Positions 1-6,952 of a stretch of DNA of 10,777 nt are shown piece after piece; positions within the stretch are counted from its first letter, which is position 1, and every line of letters begins with the position of its first letter. The position numbers and the translations under genes were made by a program. The notes beneath the pieces were generated by a model that saw only the letters and a program-made list of their open reading frames with translations, was not told the DNA's origin and did no database searches. Source of the stretch: an uncultured Bacilli bacterium (GTDB taxonomy: Bacteria > Bacillota_I > Bacilli_A > RF39 > UBA660); assembly GCA_944329545.1 (NCBI GenBank), contig CALVIK010000013.1:1-10777 (forward strand). Reading direction: 5' to 3'.

Positions 1-2
1 TT

Positions 3-713
3 CCAAATAATGAAGATAGTACTAAATATGATTTATACATTGGGGCAAATAAAGGCGTTATAGCAAATGTTGATAGTTCCATATTATTTGAAAACTTTGT
101 AAATTTAGCTAATATTAATTTCAATAATAATTTTGATACTACAAATGTTATTACAATGAGTAGAATGTTTTGCAATTGTCAAAGTTTAGTCACTTTGGAT
201 TTAAGCTCTTTTAAAACTGATAATTTGCAAGTTATGGCAGGTATGTTTCAAATGTTTGATCAATATAGCTTGCAAGACACTAGTGGTAAGTTAGAGACGA
301 TAATCTTTGGTGATAATTTTACAACAAATAATGTAAGAAATATGTCCTCTTTATTTTATCATTGTAACCAGCTAAAAGAAGTTGATGTGTCTAATTTTGA
401 CACTTCAAGTGTGACAACTATGTCAGGGATGTTTTATAGTTGTATGTCACTTCAAAACTTAGATTTAAGCAACTTTAACACTTCTAAAGTTACTAGTATG
501 TATGCAATGTTTTGGAACGCCAGATCTTTAAAAGAATTAAATTTGTGTTCTTTTAATACTAATAATACACTTGATATGTCTAGAATGTTTCGAGATACAC
601 CTAATTTAAAAGCAGTATATGTTGGTTCTAACTGGGTAACCTCAGGAGCTAGTACAACAAATATGTTTCAAGGTAGCGGAGTATCAGAAGTAACAACAGG
701 AAAATGCTTTTAA
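3..713 (+). CDS. DUF285/BspA-like repeat surface protein, 5'-truncated by window edge
   Basis: The frame is open without a stop from base 3, so the Met codon at 156 is only the internal Met of a repeat and the true start is outside the window; 236 residues are visible. They form tandem units of about 26 residues with the pattern V-x-x-M-S-x-M-F-x-x-C-x-S-L-x-x-L-D-L-S-x-F-x-T-S, the hallmark of the DUF285 (BspA-like, leucine-rich-type) family. In DNA two adjacent units are exactly 78 bases apart (near 418 and 496). Family members are usually exported or cell-surface adhesins or interaction proteins; the ligand here is unknown. One unit is irregular and longer (roughly 235-330). The protein ends about 18 residues after the last unit, with no LPXTG motif and no C-terminal membrane segment, so any anchor or export signal must be in the missing N-terminus. 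No clear terminator follows it. Confidence 0.85.
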   Translation, partial: PNNEDSTKYDLYIGANKGVIANVDSSILFENFVNLANINFNNNFDTTNVITMSRMFCNCQSLVTLDLSSFKTDNLQVMAGMFQMFDQYSLQDTSGKLETIIFGDNFTTNNVRNMSSLFYHCNQLKEVDVSNFDTSSVTTMSGMFYSCMSLQNLDLSNFNTSKVTSMYAMFWNARSLKELNLCSFNTNNTLDMSRMFRDTPNLKAVYVGSNWVTSGASTTNMFQGSGVSEVTTGKCF

Positions 714-764
714 ATTTTTGCTTTTAACTTTAGTATATGCTATACTATAAAAGATTTAAAAGCA
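705..764. repeat. Nested inverted repeats around the ttcA promoter
   Basis: TGCTTTTAAAT at 705-715 is perfectly complementary to ATTTAAAAGCA at 754-764 (11 bp). Inside it lies a second perfect repeat, TAGTATA (731-737), loop TGC, TATACTA (741-747). The left arm includes the stop codon of the upstream surface protein, and the right arm runs into the ttcA ribosome site. TGCTTTTA also recurs directly at 719-726. No T-run follows, so this is not a normal intrinsic terminator. The repeat could be an operator, or it could fold only in read-through RNA from upstream. Confidence 0.6.
718..746 (+). promoter_or_regulatory. Predicted promoter of the ttcA-like gene
   Basis: TTGCTT (718-723) as -35, a 17-base spacer, and TATACT (741-746) as -10 with an extended TG motif just before it (738-740). 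The spacing is ideal, and the -10 is 27 bases before the start codon. The -10 sits in the right arm of a 7-bp palindrome (731-747), which suggests a possible operator. Confidence 0.6.
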
Positions 765-773
765 GGTGGTAAA

Positions 774-1571
774 ATGGAAAAATATCGGGAAATAGAAAAA
801 AGTATAATAAAAAAGTACCGTAAAGAGATTTGGAGTAAATTTGTTAAGGCGGTTAAAGATTATAAGTTAATAGCTGAAAACGACAAAATCGCTGTCTGCA
901 TTAGTGGTGGCAAAGATTCTTTTTTGCTGGCCAAATGTCTGGAAGAGTTACAAAGACATGGTATTTTTAAGTTTGATTTAGAATTTATTATCATGAATCC
1001 TGGTTATAAAGAAGAAGTTTTAAAACAAATAAAAGATAATTTAGATTTATTAAATATAAAAGCCCATATTTTTAAAGCGCCAATTTTTAATTACACAGAT
1101 ACTTTAACAAACCCTTGTTACTTATGCGCCAAAATGCGGCGAGGATATTTATATAATTTTGCTAAAAAACTTGGTTGTAATAAAATAGCTTTGGGTCATC
1201 ATTTTAATGATGTTATTGAGACAATTATGCTGAATTTAATTTATAGTGGTAAATATGCTAGTATGATGCCCAAACTCAAAAGTACTAATTATGAAAATAT
1301 GGAATTAATTCGACCACTTTATTTAGTAAAAGAAGAAGATATAAAAGCTTGGAGTAAGTATAACGAGTTATCTTTTATTGGCTGCGCTTGTAAAGTAACT
1401 AAAAAAGATATTGGTAAAAGGCAAGAAATAAAAGAACTTATTACTCAATTAAAAAAATACAACGAGCAAGCGGATAAATGTATTTTTACTTCAGCTAGTA
1501 ATGTTAATTTAAATATGGTAATAAAATATAAAAAAGGTAATGAAGAAAAAAGTTTTTTAGATAATTATTAG
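774..1571 (+). CDS. ttcA: TtcA-like PP-loop tRNA 2-thiocytidine synthetase
   Basis: Predicted ATP-dependent tRNA sulfur-transfer enzyme of 265 residues; TtcA makes 2-thiocytidine at position 32 of some tRNAs, with an iron-sulfur cluster. The sequence shows the PP-loop SGGKDS (residues 44-49), which binds ATP for adenylation. A PCYLC-x-x-x-RRG motif follows (C115, C118), then GHHFNDVIET with a downstream G-K-x-x-x-M-M-P-K-L stretch (141-167) very like TtcA, and finally cysteines C204 and C206, one of which probably is the third cluster ligand. It is shorter than the roughly 310-residue E. coli enzyme, mainly at the ends. AGGTGG (764-769) lies 4 bases before the ATG. It has its own promoter and is followed by a terminator, so it is probably a single-gene unit. 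Function in Gram-positives is less tested than in E. coli, so another tRNA-thiolating PP-loop role is possible. Confidence 0.8.
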   Translation: MEKYREIEKSIIKKYRKEIWSKFVKAVKDYKLIAENDKIAVCISGGKDSFLLAKCLEELQRHGIFKFDLEFIIMNPGYKEEVLKQIKDNLDLLNIKAHIFKAPIFNYTDTLTNPCYLCAKMRRGYLYNFAKKLGCNKIALGHHFNDVIETIMLNLIYSGKYASMMPKLKSTNYENMELIRPLYLVKEEDIKAWSKYNELSFIGCACKVTKKDIGKRQEIKELITQLKKYNEQADKCIFTSASNVNLNMVIKYKKGNEEKSFLDNY

Positions 1572-1590
1572 AAATATATTGTAAAAATAT

Positions 1591-1623
1591 CGGGTGAAAA
1601 TATGTTCTTTTACCTGTTTTTTT
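1591..1623 (+). terminator. Intrinsic terminator after the ttcA-like gene
   Basis: Left arm CGGGTGAAAA (1591-1600) pairs with TTTTACCTG (1608-1616), with one G:T pair and one bulged G; the loop is TATGTTC. A run of seven T follows (1617-1623). The T-run directly abuts the next promoter. Confidence 0.75.
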
Positions 1624-1631
1624 GATATAAT
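1623..1631 (+). promoter_or_regulatory. Extended -10 promoter of the rlmN-to-PFOR operon
   Basis: TGATATAAT: a perfect TATAAT (1626-1631) with the extended TG one base upstream. No good -35 hexamer is visible at 16-18 bases; that region is the terminator hairpin. The -10 ends 20 bases before the rlmN ATG, which leaves a leader of only about a dozen bases. A second TATAA follows at 1634. Confidence 0.55.
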
Positions 1632-1651
1632 GATATAAGTAAGGTGAGAAT

Positions 1652-2674
1652 ATGCATATATATAGTCAAAGTTTAGAAGATTTAGAAAATTATTTTTTAA
1701 ATATTAATCAAAAAAAATATAAAGCTGTTCAAGTTTATGATTGGCTTTATAAAAAATTTGTAACTTCTTTTGATGAAATGACTAATATAAAAAAAGAAAT
1801 AATTTTAAAACTAAAAGAAGATTTTCTGTTTGATGCACCAAAGATTATTAAAATTCAAAAAGGAAAAGATGTCTGTAAGTATTTGTTTAAATTTCAAGAT
1901 AATGAATGTGTTGAAGCGGTTGTTATGTTTCATGATTATGGGACAAGTCTTTGTTTATCGACACAAGTAGGTTGTAATATGAACTGTGCTTTTTGTGAAA
2001 GTGGTCGTAGAAAAAAAGTTCGTAATTTATCACCAGCCGAAATGGTAAGTCAAATATTATTAGTTCAACAAAACTTGAACAAAAGGTTATCTCATGTTGT
2101 TTTAATGGGAATAGGGGAACCTTTTGATAACTATGATAATGTGATGAAATTTATAAAGATTATTAATAATGATCATGGACTTGCTTTAGGTGCTAGACAT
2201 ATAACGGTATCAACCTGTGGCATTATTCCCAAAATAAAAGAATTTACACGGCAAAATCTTCAAGTAAATTTAGCTATTAGTTTGCACGCGCCTAATGATG
2301 AAATAAGAAATAAAATAATGAGAATAAATAAAGTTTATCCTTTAAAAGAACTTATAAAAGTTATAAAAGAATATATTAAAGTAACTAATAGACGCGTAAC
2401 CTTTGAATATATTTTATTAAAAAATATTAATGATAGTGAAAAATGTGCTTATGAGCTAGCTAATTTATTAAGAGGATTAAATTGTTATGTCAATTTAATC
2501 CCATATAATGAAACAAGCCATATTGAATTTAAGAGAACTGAGGAAAAAAATATTTTAAAATTTTATGATATATTAAAAAAAGAAAAAATAGCCGTGACCA
2601 TAAGGCGAGAATTTGGCACAGAAATAGCTTCAGCTTGTGGTCAATTAAGATCTAATTATGAGGAGGAAGTATAA
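1652..2674 (+). CDS. rlmN: RlmN/Cfr-family radical SAM 23S rRNA adenine-C2 methyltransferase
   Basis: Predicted to methylate C2 of A2503 in 23S rRNA (and possibly A37 of some tRNAs) by radical SAM chemistry. The 340 residues include the N-terminal RlmN helical region (residues 5-60, with a K-A-x-Q-V-Y-D-W-L-Y-K-K signature), the cluster motif C-x3-C-x2-C at C108, C112 and C115, the SAM-binding GIGEP (153-157), and the C-terminal F-G-T-E-I-A-S-A-C-G-Q-L-R block whose C329 is the expected methyl-carrying cysteine. Immediately after the cluster motif the sequence is ESGRRKK instead of the commoner A-S-T/G type, a modest divergence. AGGTGA (1642-1647) is 4 bases before the ATG. Its stop overlaps the next start by one base. 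Its position before the phosphatase-kinase pair matches Bacillus yloN and favours RlmN over the resistance enzyme Cfr. Confidence 0.9.
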   Translation: MHIYSQSLEDLENYFLNINQKKYKAVQVYDWLYKKFVTSFDEMTNIKKEIILKLKEDFLFDAPKIIKIQKGKDVCKYLFKFQDNECVEAVVMFHDYGTSLCLSTQVGCNMNCAFCESGRRKKVRNLSPAEMVSQILLVQQNLNKRLSHVVLMGIGEPFDNYDNVMKFIKIINNDHGLALGARHITVSTCGIIPKIKEFTRQNLQVNLAISLHAPNDEIRNKIMRINKVYPLKELIKVIKEYIKVTNRRVTFEYILLKNINDSEKCAYELANLLRGLNCYVNLIPYNETSHIEFKRTEEKNILKFYDILKKEKIAVTIRREFGTEIASACGQLRSNYEEEV

Positions 2675-3408
2675 TGGAATATTCTTATTTAACAGACCCA
2701 GGAAAAGTTAGAGACCACAATGAAGATAGTGTAACCGCTTTAAAAAACGCTAGCGGTGAAGTTTTGATGGCTGTAGCTGATGGTATGGGGGGACATAAAG
2801 ATGGTGAAGTGGCTTCTAGCATTGCTATTAACCATATCGGCAAACGCTTTTTAGCTACATCTAGTGTCGGTAATAAAGAAGATGCGATGGCCTTTTTAAA
2901 AGAAGTTGTTAGCGAAGCCAATATTTTAATTTATAAACATACGCAAGAACATCCTGCAAGTAGTGGTATGGGAACGACAATTGTTATCGCGCTTTTAACA
3001 AAAGATTTCTTGCTTTTTGGTAATATTGGCGATTCATCAGGCTTTGTTTTAAAAAATAAAAACTTATATAAAATAACAACTGATCATACATTAGTTAATT
3101 TATTAGTAAAATCAGGAGAACTAACGGAAGAAGAAGCTAAAGATCATCCGCGAAAAAATGTTTTAATGCGAGCCTTGGGCGCTAATATGACTGTTGAGAT
3201 GGATATCTTTGATGTTGAAACGGATATTGATGGTATTTTCTTATGTAGTGATGGCCTTACTAATATGTTAGAAGTAAAACAAATAGAAGATGTCTTAGAT
3301 AGTGATTTGTCAATTGAAGGAAAATTAGAAAAATTAATTTTAAAAAGTAATAATCGTGGTGGTACTGATAATATTTCGGTAGCGTATTTAACAAAAGGAG
3401 GTAATTAA
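2674..3408 (+). CDS. prpC: PP2C-family Ser/Thr protein phosphatase (PrpC/Stp)
   Basis: Cytoplasmic metal-dependent phosphatase of 244 residues, the usual length for bacterial PrpC/Stp, expected to reverse phosphorylation by the kinase encoded next. The PP2C motifs are in order: R-D-H-N-E-D (13-18), D-G-M-G-G-H (36-41), G-M-G-T-T (98-102), G-N-I-G-D-S (116-121), C-S-D-G-L (191-195) and G-G-T-D-N (229-233). D36, D193 and D232 are the expected Mn/Mg ligands. The usual Arg after GDS is Ser here (GDSSG), a small departure from the common GDSR. No membrane segment is visible. A perfect AGGAGG (2661-2666) lies 7 bases before the ATG, which overlaps the rlmN stop as TAATG, so translation is probably coupled. 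Confidence 0.95.
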   Translation: MEYSYLTDPGKVRDHNEDSVTALKNASGEVLMAVADGMGGHKDGEVASSIAINHIGKRFLATSSVGNKEDAMAFLKEVVSEANILIYKHTQEHPASSGMGTTIVIALLTKDFLLFGNIGDSSGFVLKNKNLYKITTDHTLVNLLVKSGELTEEEAKDHPRKNVLMRALGANMTVEMDIFDVETDIDGIFLCSDGLTNMLEVKQIEDVLDSDLSIEGKLEKLILKSNNRGGTDNISVAYLTKGGN

Positions 3409-3409
3409 C

Positions 3410-5101
3410 ATGATAGAAAAAGGACAAAAAATTAACGACCGCTATGAAATAATTCGGTCAATTGGTGAAGGCGGTATGGCTAATGTCTATTTAGCTCGCG
3501 ATATTATTTTAAATAGATTGGTAGCTGTTAAAATTTTAAGAGGTGATTTAGCCGAAGATGAGAAATTTGTTCGCCGGTTTCAAAGAGAAGCAATAGCGGC
3601 TAGCAGCTTAACACATCCAAATATTGTTGAATTATACGATGTCGGTGAAGATCATGGTAAATATTATATTGTTATGGAATATGTTGAGGGAAAAACTTTA
3701 AAAAGTTTAGTCAAAAAAAGAGGGGCATTAACTTTACCAGAAGTAGTAGATATTATGCTTCAACTTACCTCAGCAATTGCTAAAGCTCATGAAAGTTATA
3801 TTGTTCACCGCGATATTAAGCCACAAAATGTTATTATTATGGATGATGGCCGGGTAAAAGTTATGGATTTTGGTATCGCCTCAAGACTTAATGGTAATGA
3901 GCTTACACAAACAAACAGCGTGATGGGAACCGTTTATTATCTTCCGCCAGAACAAGCTAATGGAACCGCTTCTACTTTTAAAAGCGATATCTACTCTTTA
4001 GGTATTTTAATGTATGAGCTTGTTACCGGTTCAGTTCCTTTTAAAGGTGACAGTCCAGTAGAAGTAGCTTTAAAACATATGAAAAATCCTTTGCCAAGCA
4101 TTACGGAACCTTATCCGGAAATTCCACAAAGCATTGAAAATATTATTTTAAAAGCTAGTGCTAAAAATCCAAAAAACCGTTATGAAAGCGTTATGGAAAT
4201 GCATGATGATTTACTAACTGCTTTAGATAAATCAAGATTCAATGAACCAAAAGTTAAATATGCGTATCCTGAAAATGACTTTGATGATGATATGCCAAAA
4301 GAAAGGCGTAGTGAAAGAACACAAAATAAAGAAGAAAATCGTCAAAACAAAAAAATGAATAAAGCTTTAATTGCTCTTGGAAGCATTATTGCTGTATTAG
4401 CTTTTGCCGTTATTTTTATTACTTTAATTTATCCAAGATTTTTTGCTAAACAAGATGTCGAAATTCCTGATGTTACAGACATGACTTTAGCGCAAGCGGA
4501 AAAAGTATTAGAAGATAAAGGTTTTAAAGTTAAAGATAAAACAAAAAAAGAAAATAGTGATGAAATTGCTAAAGGTAAAGTTATTGAAACAGATCCGGAA
4601 ATAGGACGCAGCGTAAAAGAAGGAACAACAATTACTTTAACAGTTTCTAAAGGATCTGCTAAAATTGAAATTGAAGATTATACTGGTCAAAATTATTATG
4701 AAGTAAAAGCAAAACTTGAAGCGGCGGGACTTGAAGTAGTTACTGAAAAAGAAGATATTGCTGATAGCGAAGATGCCGATGAAAATATTATTTTAAGTCA
4801 AGATGTTAAAGCTGGTACTAAACTTGCTAAAGGCGAAATAATTACTTTAACAATCCCCAATATTTATGCTACTTATCCTGATTTTGCGGCTGAAGGCTAT
4901 ACCGTTGTTGATGTGCGTTCTTTCTGCGAAGATAATGACATAGCTTTAGAAATAAAATACCAAGATAGTGATAATCAAAATGATGGGACTATTATTTATC
5001 AAAATATGTCACCTGGTACTAAAGTAAATGCAGGAGCAACTTTAAAAATAACGGTTATAAAAAAAGAAGCTGAAAAGGCCGATACGCAAGGTGAAGAATG
5101 A
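3410..5101 (+). CDS. prkC: PASTA-domain Ser/Thr protein kinase (PrkC/StkP type)
   Basis: Single-pass membrane kinase of 563 residues that senses cell-wall fragments or lipid II outside and phosphorylates proteins inside. The kinase domain spans about 12-270: glycine loop G-E-G-G-M-A-N-V (19-26), catalytic Lys K41, H-R-D-I-K-P-Q-N (133-140), D-F-G (153-155), and P-P-E in place of the usual APE (179-181). A charged linker (285-316) leads to one hydrophobic segment (about 318-341). Three extracellular PASTA repeats follow, at about 350-414, 418-483 and 485-551; the third is the most divergent. Length and layout match PrkC/Stk1, which carry three or four PASTA units. AAGGAGG (3395-3401) lies inside the end of the phosphatase gene, one base separates the two genes, and the stop overlaps rsgA as ATGA. 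Confidence 0.96.
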   Translation: MIEKGQKINDRYEIIRSIGEGGMANVYLARDIILNRLVAVKILRGDLAEDEKFVRRFQREAIAASSLTHPNIVELYDVGEDHGKYYIVMEYVEGKTLKSLVKKRGALTLPEVVDIMLQLTSAIAKAHESYIVHRDIKPQNVIIMDDGRVKVMDFGIASRLNGNELTQTNSVMGTVYYLPPEQANGTASTFKSDIYSLGILMYELVTGSVPFKGDSPVEVALKHMKNPLPSITEPYPEIPQSIENIILKASAKNPKNRYESVMEMHDDLLTALDKSRFNEPKVKYAYPENDFDDDMPKERRSERTQNKEENRQNKKMNKALIALGSIIAVLAFAVIFITLIYPRFFAKQDVEIPDVTDMTLAQAEKVLEDKGFKVKDKTKKENSDEIAKGKVIETDPEIGRSVKEGTTITLTVSKGSAKIEIEDYTGQNYYEVKAKLEAAGLEVVTEKEDIADSEDADENIILSQDVKAGTKLAKGEIITLTIPNIYATYPDFAAEGYTVVDVRSFCEDNDIALEIKYQDSDNQNDGTIIYQNMSPGTKVNAGATLKITVIKKEAEKADTQGEE

Positions 5102-5922
5102 AAGGGATTATTGTTAAACTAATAAGTAATGACTATACAGTTTATGCTGATGGCAACTATTATGTTTGTAAAGCTAGGGGGAAATTTCGCAATATAAATA
5201 TTTCGCCAGTAGTTGGCGATAATGTTGTGTTTGATAGTGAAAAAAAACTGATTTTAGAAGTTTTAAAAAGAAAAAATGAACTTGTAAGACCGCCAGTTGC
5301 GAATATCGATAATGCTGTTATTATTACTAGTTTAAAGCATCCTAATTTTGATAGTAATTTACTAGATAAATTATTAACCATCGTCGAATGGAATAATATA
5401 AAACCCATTATTATATTTACAAAAGTTGATTTAGTTAATTTAAAAGATTATCAGAAAATTATTGATTATTATCAAAGTATTGGTTATGAAGTATATTTAA
5501 ATACTGATCTTAATAATATTAAAAAAATATTTAAAGATAAAATTAGTGTTTTTGCAGGACAAAGTGGCGCTGGTAAAAGTACTTTATTAAATAAATTGAA
5601 TAAAGAATTAAATATTAAAACCGGCGAAATATCTTTAGCTTTAAATAGAGGAAGACATACTACCAGACATGTTGAACTTTTAAATGCTTGTGAAGGTTTA
5701 ATTGCTGATACTCCAGGCTTTTCTTCTTTAGAATTTATAGATATGACCAGTAGCGATATTAGAGATAATTTTATAGAATTTAATAAATATCGATCTTTTT
5801 GTAAATATCGCGATTGTATGCATGACAAAGAAGATGGTTGTATGGTCAAAAAACAAGTCTTAAATGGGAATATATTAAAAAGTCGTTATGACAATTATTT
5901 GAATTTTATTCATAGAAGGTGA
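5098..5922 (+). CDS. rsgA: Ribosome small-subunit-dependent GTPase RsgA (CpgA)
   Basis: Circularly permuted GTPase of 274 residues that acts late in 30S subunit assembly. The permuted motif order is clear: G4 T-K-V-D (108-111) comes before G1 G-Q-S-G-A-G-K-S (154-161), then the switch R-H-T-T-R (186-190) and G3 D-T-P-G (204-207). An N-terminal OB-fold covers about 1-65. A C-terminal zinc site is C235, C240, H242 and C248, with the family spacing C-x4-C-x-H-x5-C. The start overlaps the kinase stop by four bases, and AAGGTGA (5088-5094) is 3 bases before it. The order prkC-rsgA is conserved in Bacilli, and B. subtilis CpgA is a reported PrkC substrate, so the coupling has a functional precedent. 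Confidence 0.96.
   Translation: MKGIIVKLISNDYTVYADGNYYVCKARGKFRNINISPVVGDNVVFDSEKKLILEVLKRKNELVRPPVANIDNAVIITSLKHPNFDSNLLDKLLTIVEWNNIKPIIIFTKVDLVNLKDYQKIIDYYQSIGYEVYLNTDLNNIKKIFKDKISVFAGQSGAGKSTLLNKLNKELNIKTGEISLALNRGRHTTRHVELLNACEGLIADTPGFSSLEFIDMTSSDIRDNFIEFNKYRSFCKYRDCMHDKEDGCMVKKQVLNGNILKSRYDNYLNFIHRR
5916..5922 (+). promoter_or_regulatory. Ribosome binding site that decides the rpe start
   Basis: AAGGTGA overlaps the rsgA stop codon. Two ATG codons follow back to back (5924 and 5927). The gap is 1 base to the first and 4 bases to the second. Other genes here (ttcA, rlmN, XRE) have a 4-base gap, so the second ATG is the better start. Confidence 0.6.
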
Positions 5923-5926
5923 TATG

Positions 5927-6553
5927 ATGAAACTTGCAACTTCATTTTTAATGATACAAGAGGATAAAGAGAAAATAAAAGAAATAAATGAATATACTGA
6001 TTATATGCATTATGATATTATGGATGGTATTTTTACGGAAAATAAAACTATAGCTTATGATAAATTGCTTGAAAATACTAAGACAATCAATAAACCTAAA
6101 GATGTACATTTAATGGTCAGTGATATTAAAAAATATGTTGATTTATATAGTCAAATAAATCCTTTATATCTTACTTTTCACATAGAAGCGACGGATAATG
6201 TTTTAGAGACAATCAATTATATTAAAAGTAAAAATATTAAAGTGGGACTAGCTATAAATCCTAAAACAGCGCTTAACGATTTAATTAATTATTTAGATAA
6301 AATTGATTTAGTATTAGTTATGTCTGTTAAAGCGGGAGCTGGCGGCCAAAAATTCATCGATATTAGTGACAAATTATCTTTTTTAACCACTTATCGTAAA
6401 GAAAATAATTTAGATTATATGATTGAAGTTGATGGGGGAATTAATCCTTCGGTAATTGATAAAGTAAAAAACGCTGATATTATTGTTGTTGGTTCTTATA
6501 TTACTAATGGTGATATAAAAGAGCAAATAACAAAGATAAGGAGATGCTTATGA
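5927..6553 (+). CDS. rpe: Ribulose-phosphate 3-epimerase, somewhat divergent
   Basis: Predicted pentose phosphate pathway enzyme that interconverts ribulose 5-phosphate and xylulose 5-phosphate; a TIM barrel of 208 residues, close to the family's 210-220. Numbered from the ATG at 5927, the likely metal and catalytic residues are H28 and D30 (M-H-Y-D-I-M-D-G), H61 (D-V-H-L-M-V) and D169 (E-V-D-G-G-I). The G-G-Q-K-F phosphate-loop block is present. Departures from consensus: the usual V-N-P-G-F-G-G is V-K-A-G-A-G-G, the N-terminal S-I-L-S-A-D is T-S-F-L-M-I, and H-F-V-P-N after MDG is I-F-T-E-N. The position after rsgA matches rsgA-rpe of Bacilli and supports the call; a related sugar-phosphate epimerase is the alternative. 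An extra Met codon at 5924 gives a form one residue longer. The stop overlaps the next start as ATGA. Confidence 0.85.
   Translation: MKLATSFLMIQEDKEKIKEINEYTDYMHYDIMDGIFTENKTIAYDKLLENTKTINKPKDVHLMVSDIKKYVDLYSQINPLYLTFHIEATDNVLETINYIKSKNIKVGLAINPKTALNDLINYLDKIDLVLVMSVKAGAGGQKFIDISDKLSFLTTYRKENNLDYMIEVDGGINPSVIDKVKNADIIVVGSYITNGDIKEQITKIRRCL
6538..6543 (+). promoter_or_regulatory. Ribosome binding site that decides the pilin start
   Basis: AAGGAG abuts the ATG at 6544 with no gap but is 6 bases before the ATG at 6550, so translation should begin at 6550, giving the short M-S-K-G leader expected before a prepilin cleavage site. Confidence 0.7.
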
Positions 6554-6951
6554 GTAAAGGTTTTACATTAGCTGAATTAATGGGTGTTATTGTTATTTTA
6601 GCAATATTAGGGGTTGTTGTAACGACGGCTGTTGATAGAAACATTACTAATAGCCGATATGAAACTTGTCTTACGCAAGAGAAAAACATTATTGAAGCTG
6701 CTAAAATGTATGTCACAGACAACCCTAGTAATTTACCAACTGCTGCGGCGACAAAAGTTTATATTAATAATTTAATTAGTGGTGGTTATTTAGATGAAGA
6801 GATGGAAAATCCAATGACAGGAAAAACATATCAAAGTAGTGGTAATAATATTTATGTGGAAATTAGTATTAAATCACAAGGGGCATCGAGTAGTAAAAAT
6901 TATGTTTATGATGTAAAATATAATAACAGTGATGAAGCATGTCATAAATAA
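6550..6951 (+). CDS. Type IV pilin-like (prepilin/pseudopilin) protein
   Basis: Small exported protein of 133 residues with a class III signal: M-S-K-G then F-T-L-A-E-L, so a prepilin peptidase should cut after G4, leaving Phe1 and the conserved Glu5. A hydrophobic helix follows (about 9-28), as in pilins that assemble into a fibre or pseudopilus. The rest is a soluble domain with two cysteines, C40 and C131, which could form a disulfide; the segment near 74-108 (G-G-Y-L-x6-N-P-M-T-G-K-x-Y, then Y-V-E-I) resembles Gram-positive pseudopilins such as ComGC relatives. I do not recognise a specific named family. It lies between rpe and PFOR, starting on the rpe stop (ATGA overlap) and ending 14 bases before PFOR. 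No prepilin peptidase, ATPase or other pilus gene is in the window, so its machinery must be elsewhere. Confidence 0.85.
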   Translation: MSKGFTLAELMGVIVILAILGVVVTTAVDRNITNSRYETCLTQEKNIIEAAKMYVTDNPSNLPTAAATKVYINNLISGGYLDEEMENPMTGKTYQSSGNNIYVEISIKSQGASSSKNYVYDVKYNNSDEACHK

Positions 6952-6952
6952 A

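Noticed and set aside
156..650. CRISPR-like array from the 78-base periodicity
   Set aside because: The period is in frame and encodes a known protein repeat; the DNA units are diverged and there are no conserved repeat/spacer blocks.
156..713. Start of the surface-protein gene at the ATG at 156
   Set aside because: The frame is open to base 3, that Met is the conserved Met of a DUF285 unit, and no ribosome site precedes it.
1572..1651. Riboswitch or tRNA between ttcA and rlmN
   Set aside because: The 80 bases are fully explained by one terminator, one promoter and a ribosome site; there is no room or fold for a riboswitch or tRNA.
2685..2921. Minus-strand open frame inside the phosphatase gene
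   Set aside because: It lies wholly within a well-supported PP2C gene, resembles no known domain and has no ribosome site that I can see. The same holds for minus-strand frames at 5160-5408, 5484-5849, 6504-6722 and 7557-7757.
5099..5101. Mycoplasma-type code (UGA = Trp)
   Set aside because: prkC, rsgA and rpe all end at UGA at the length expected for their families, and Trp is encoded by UGG.
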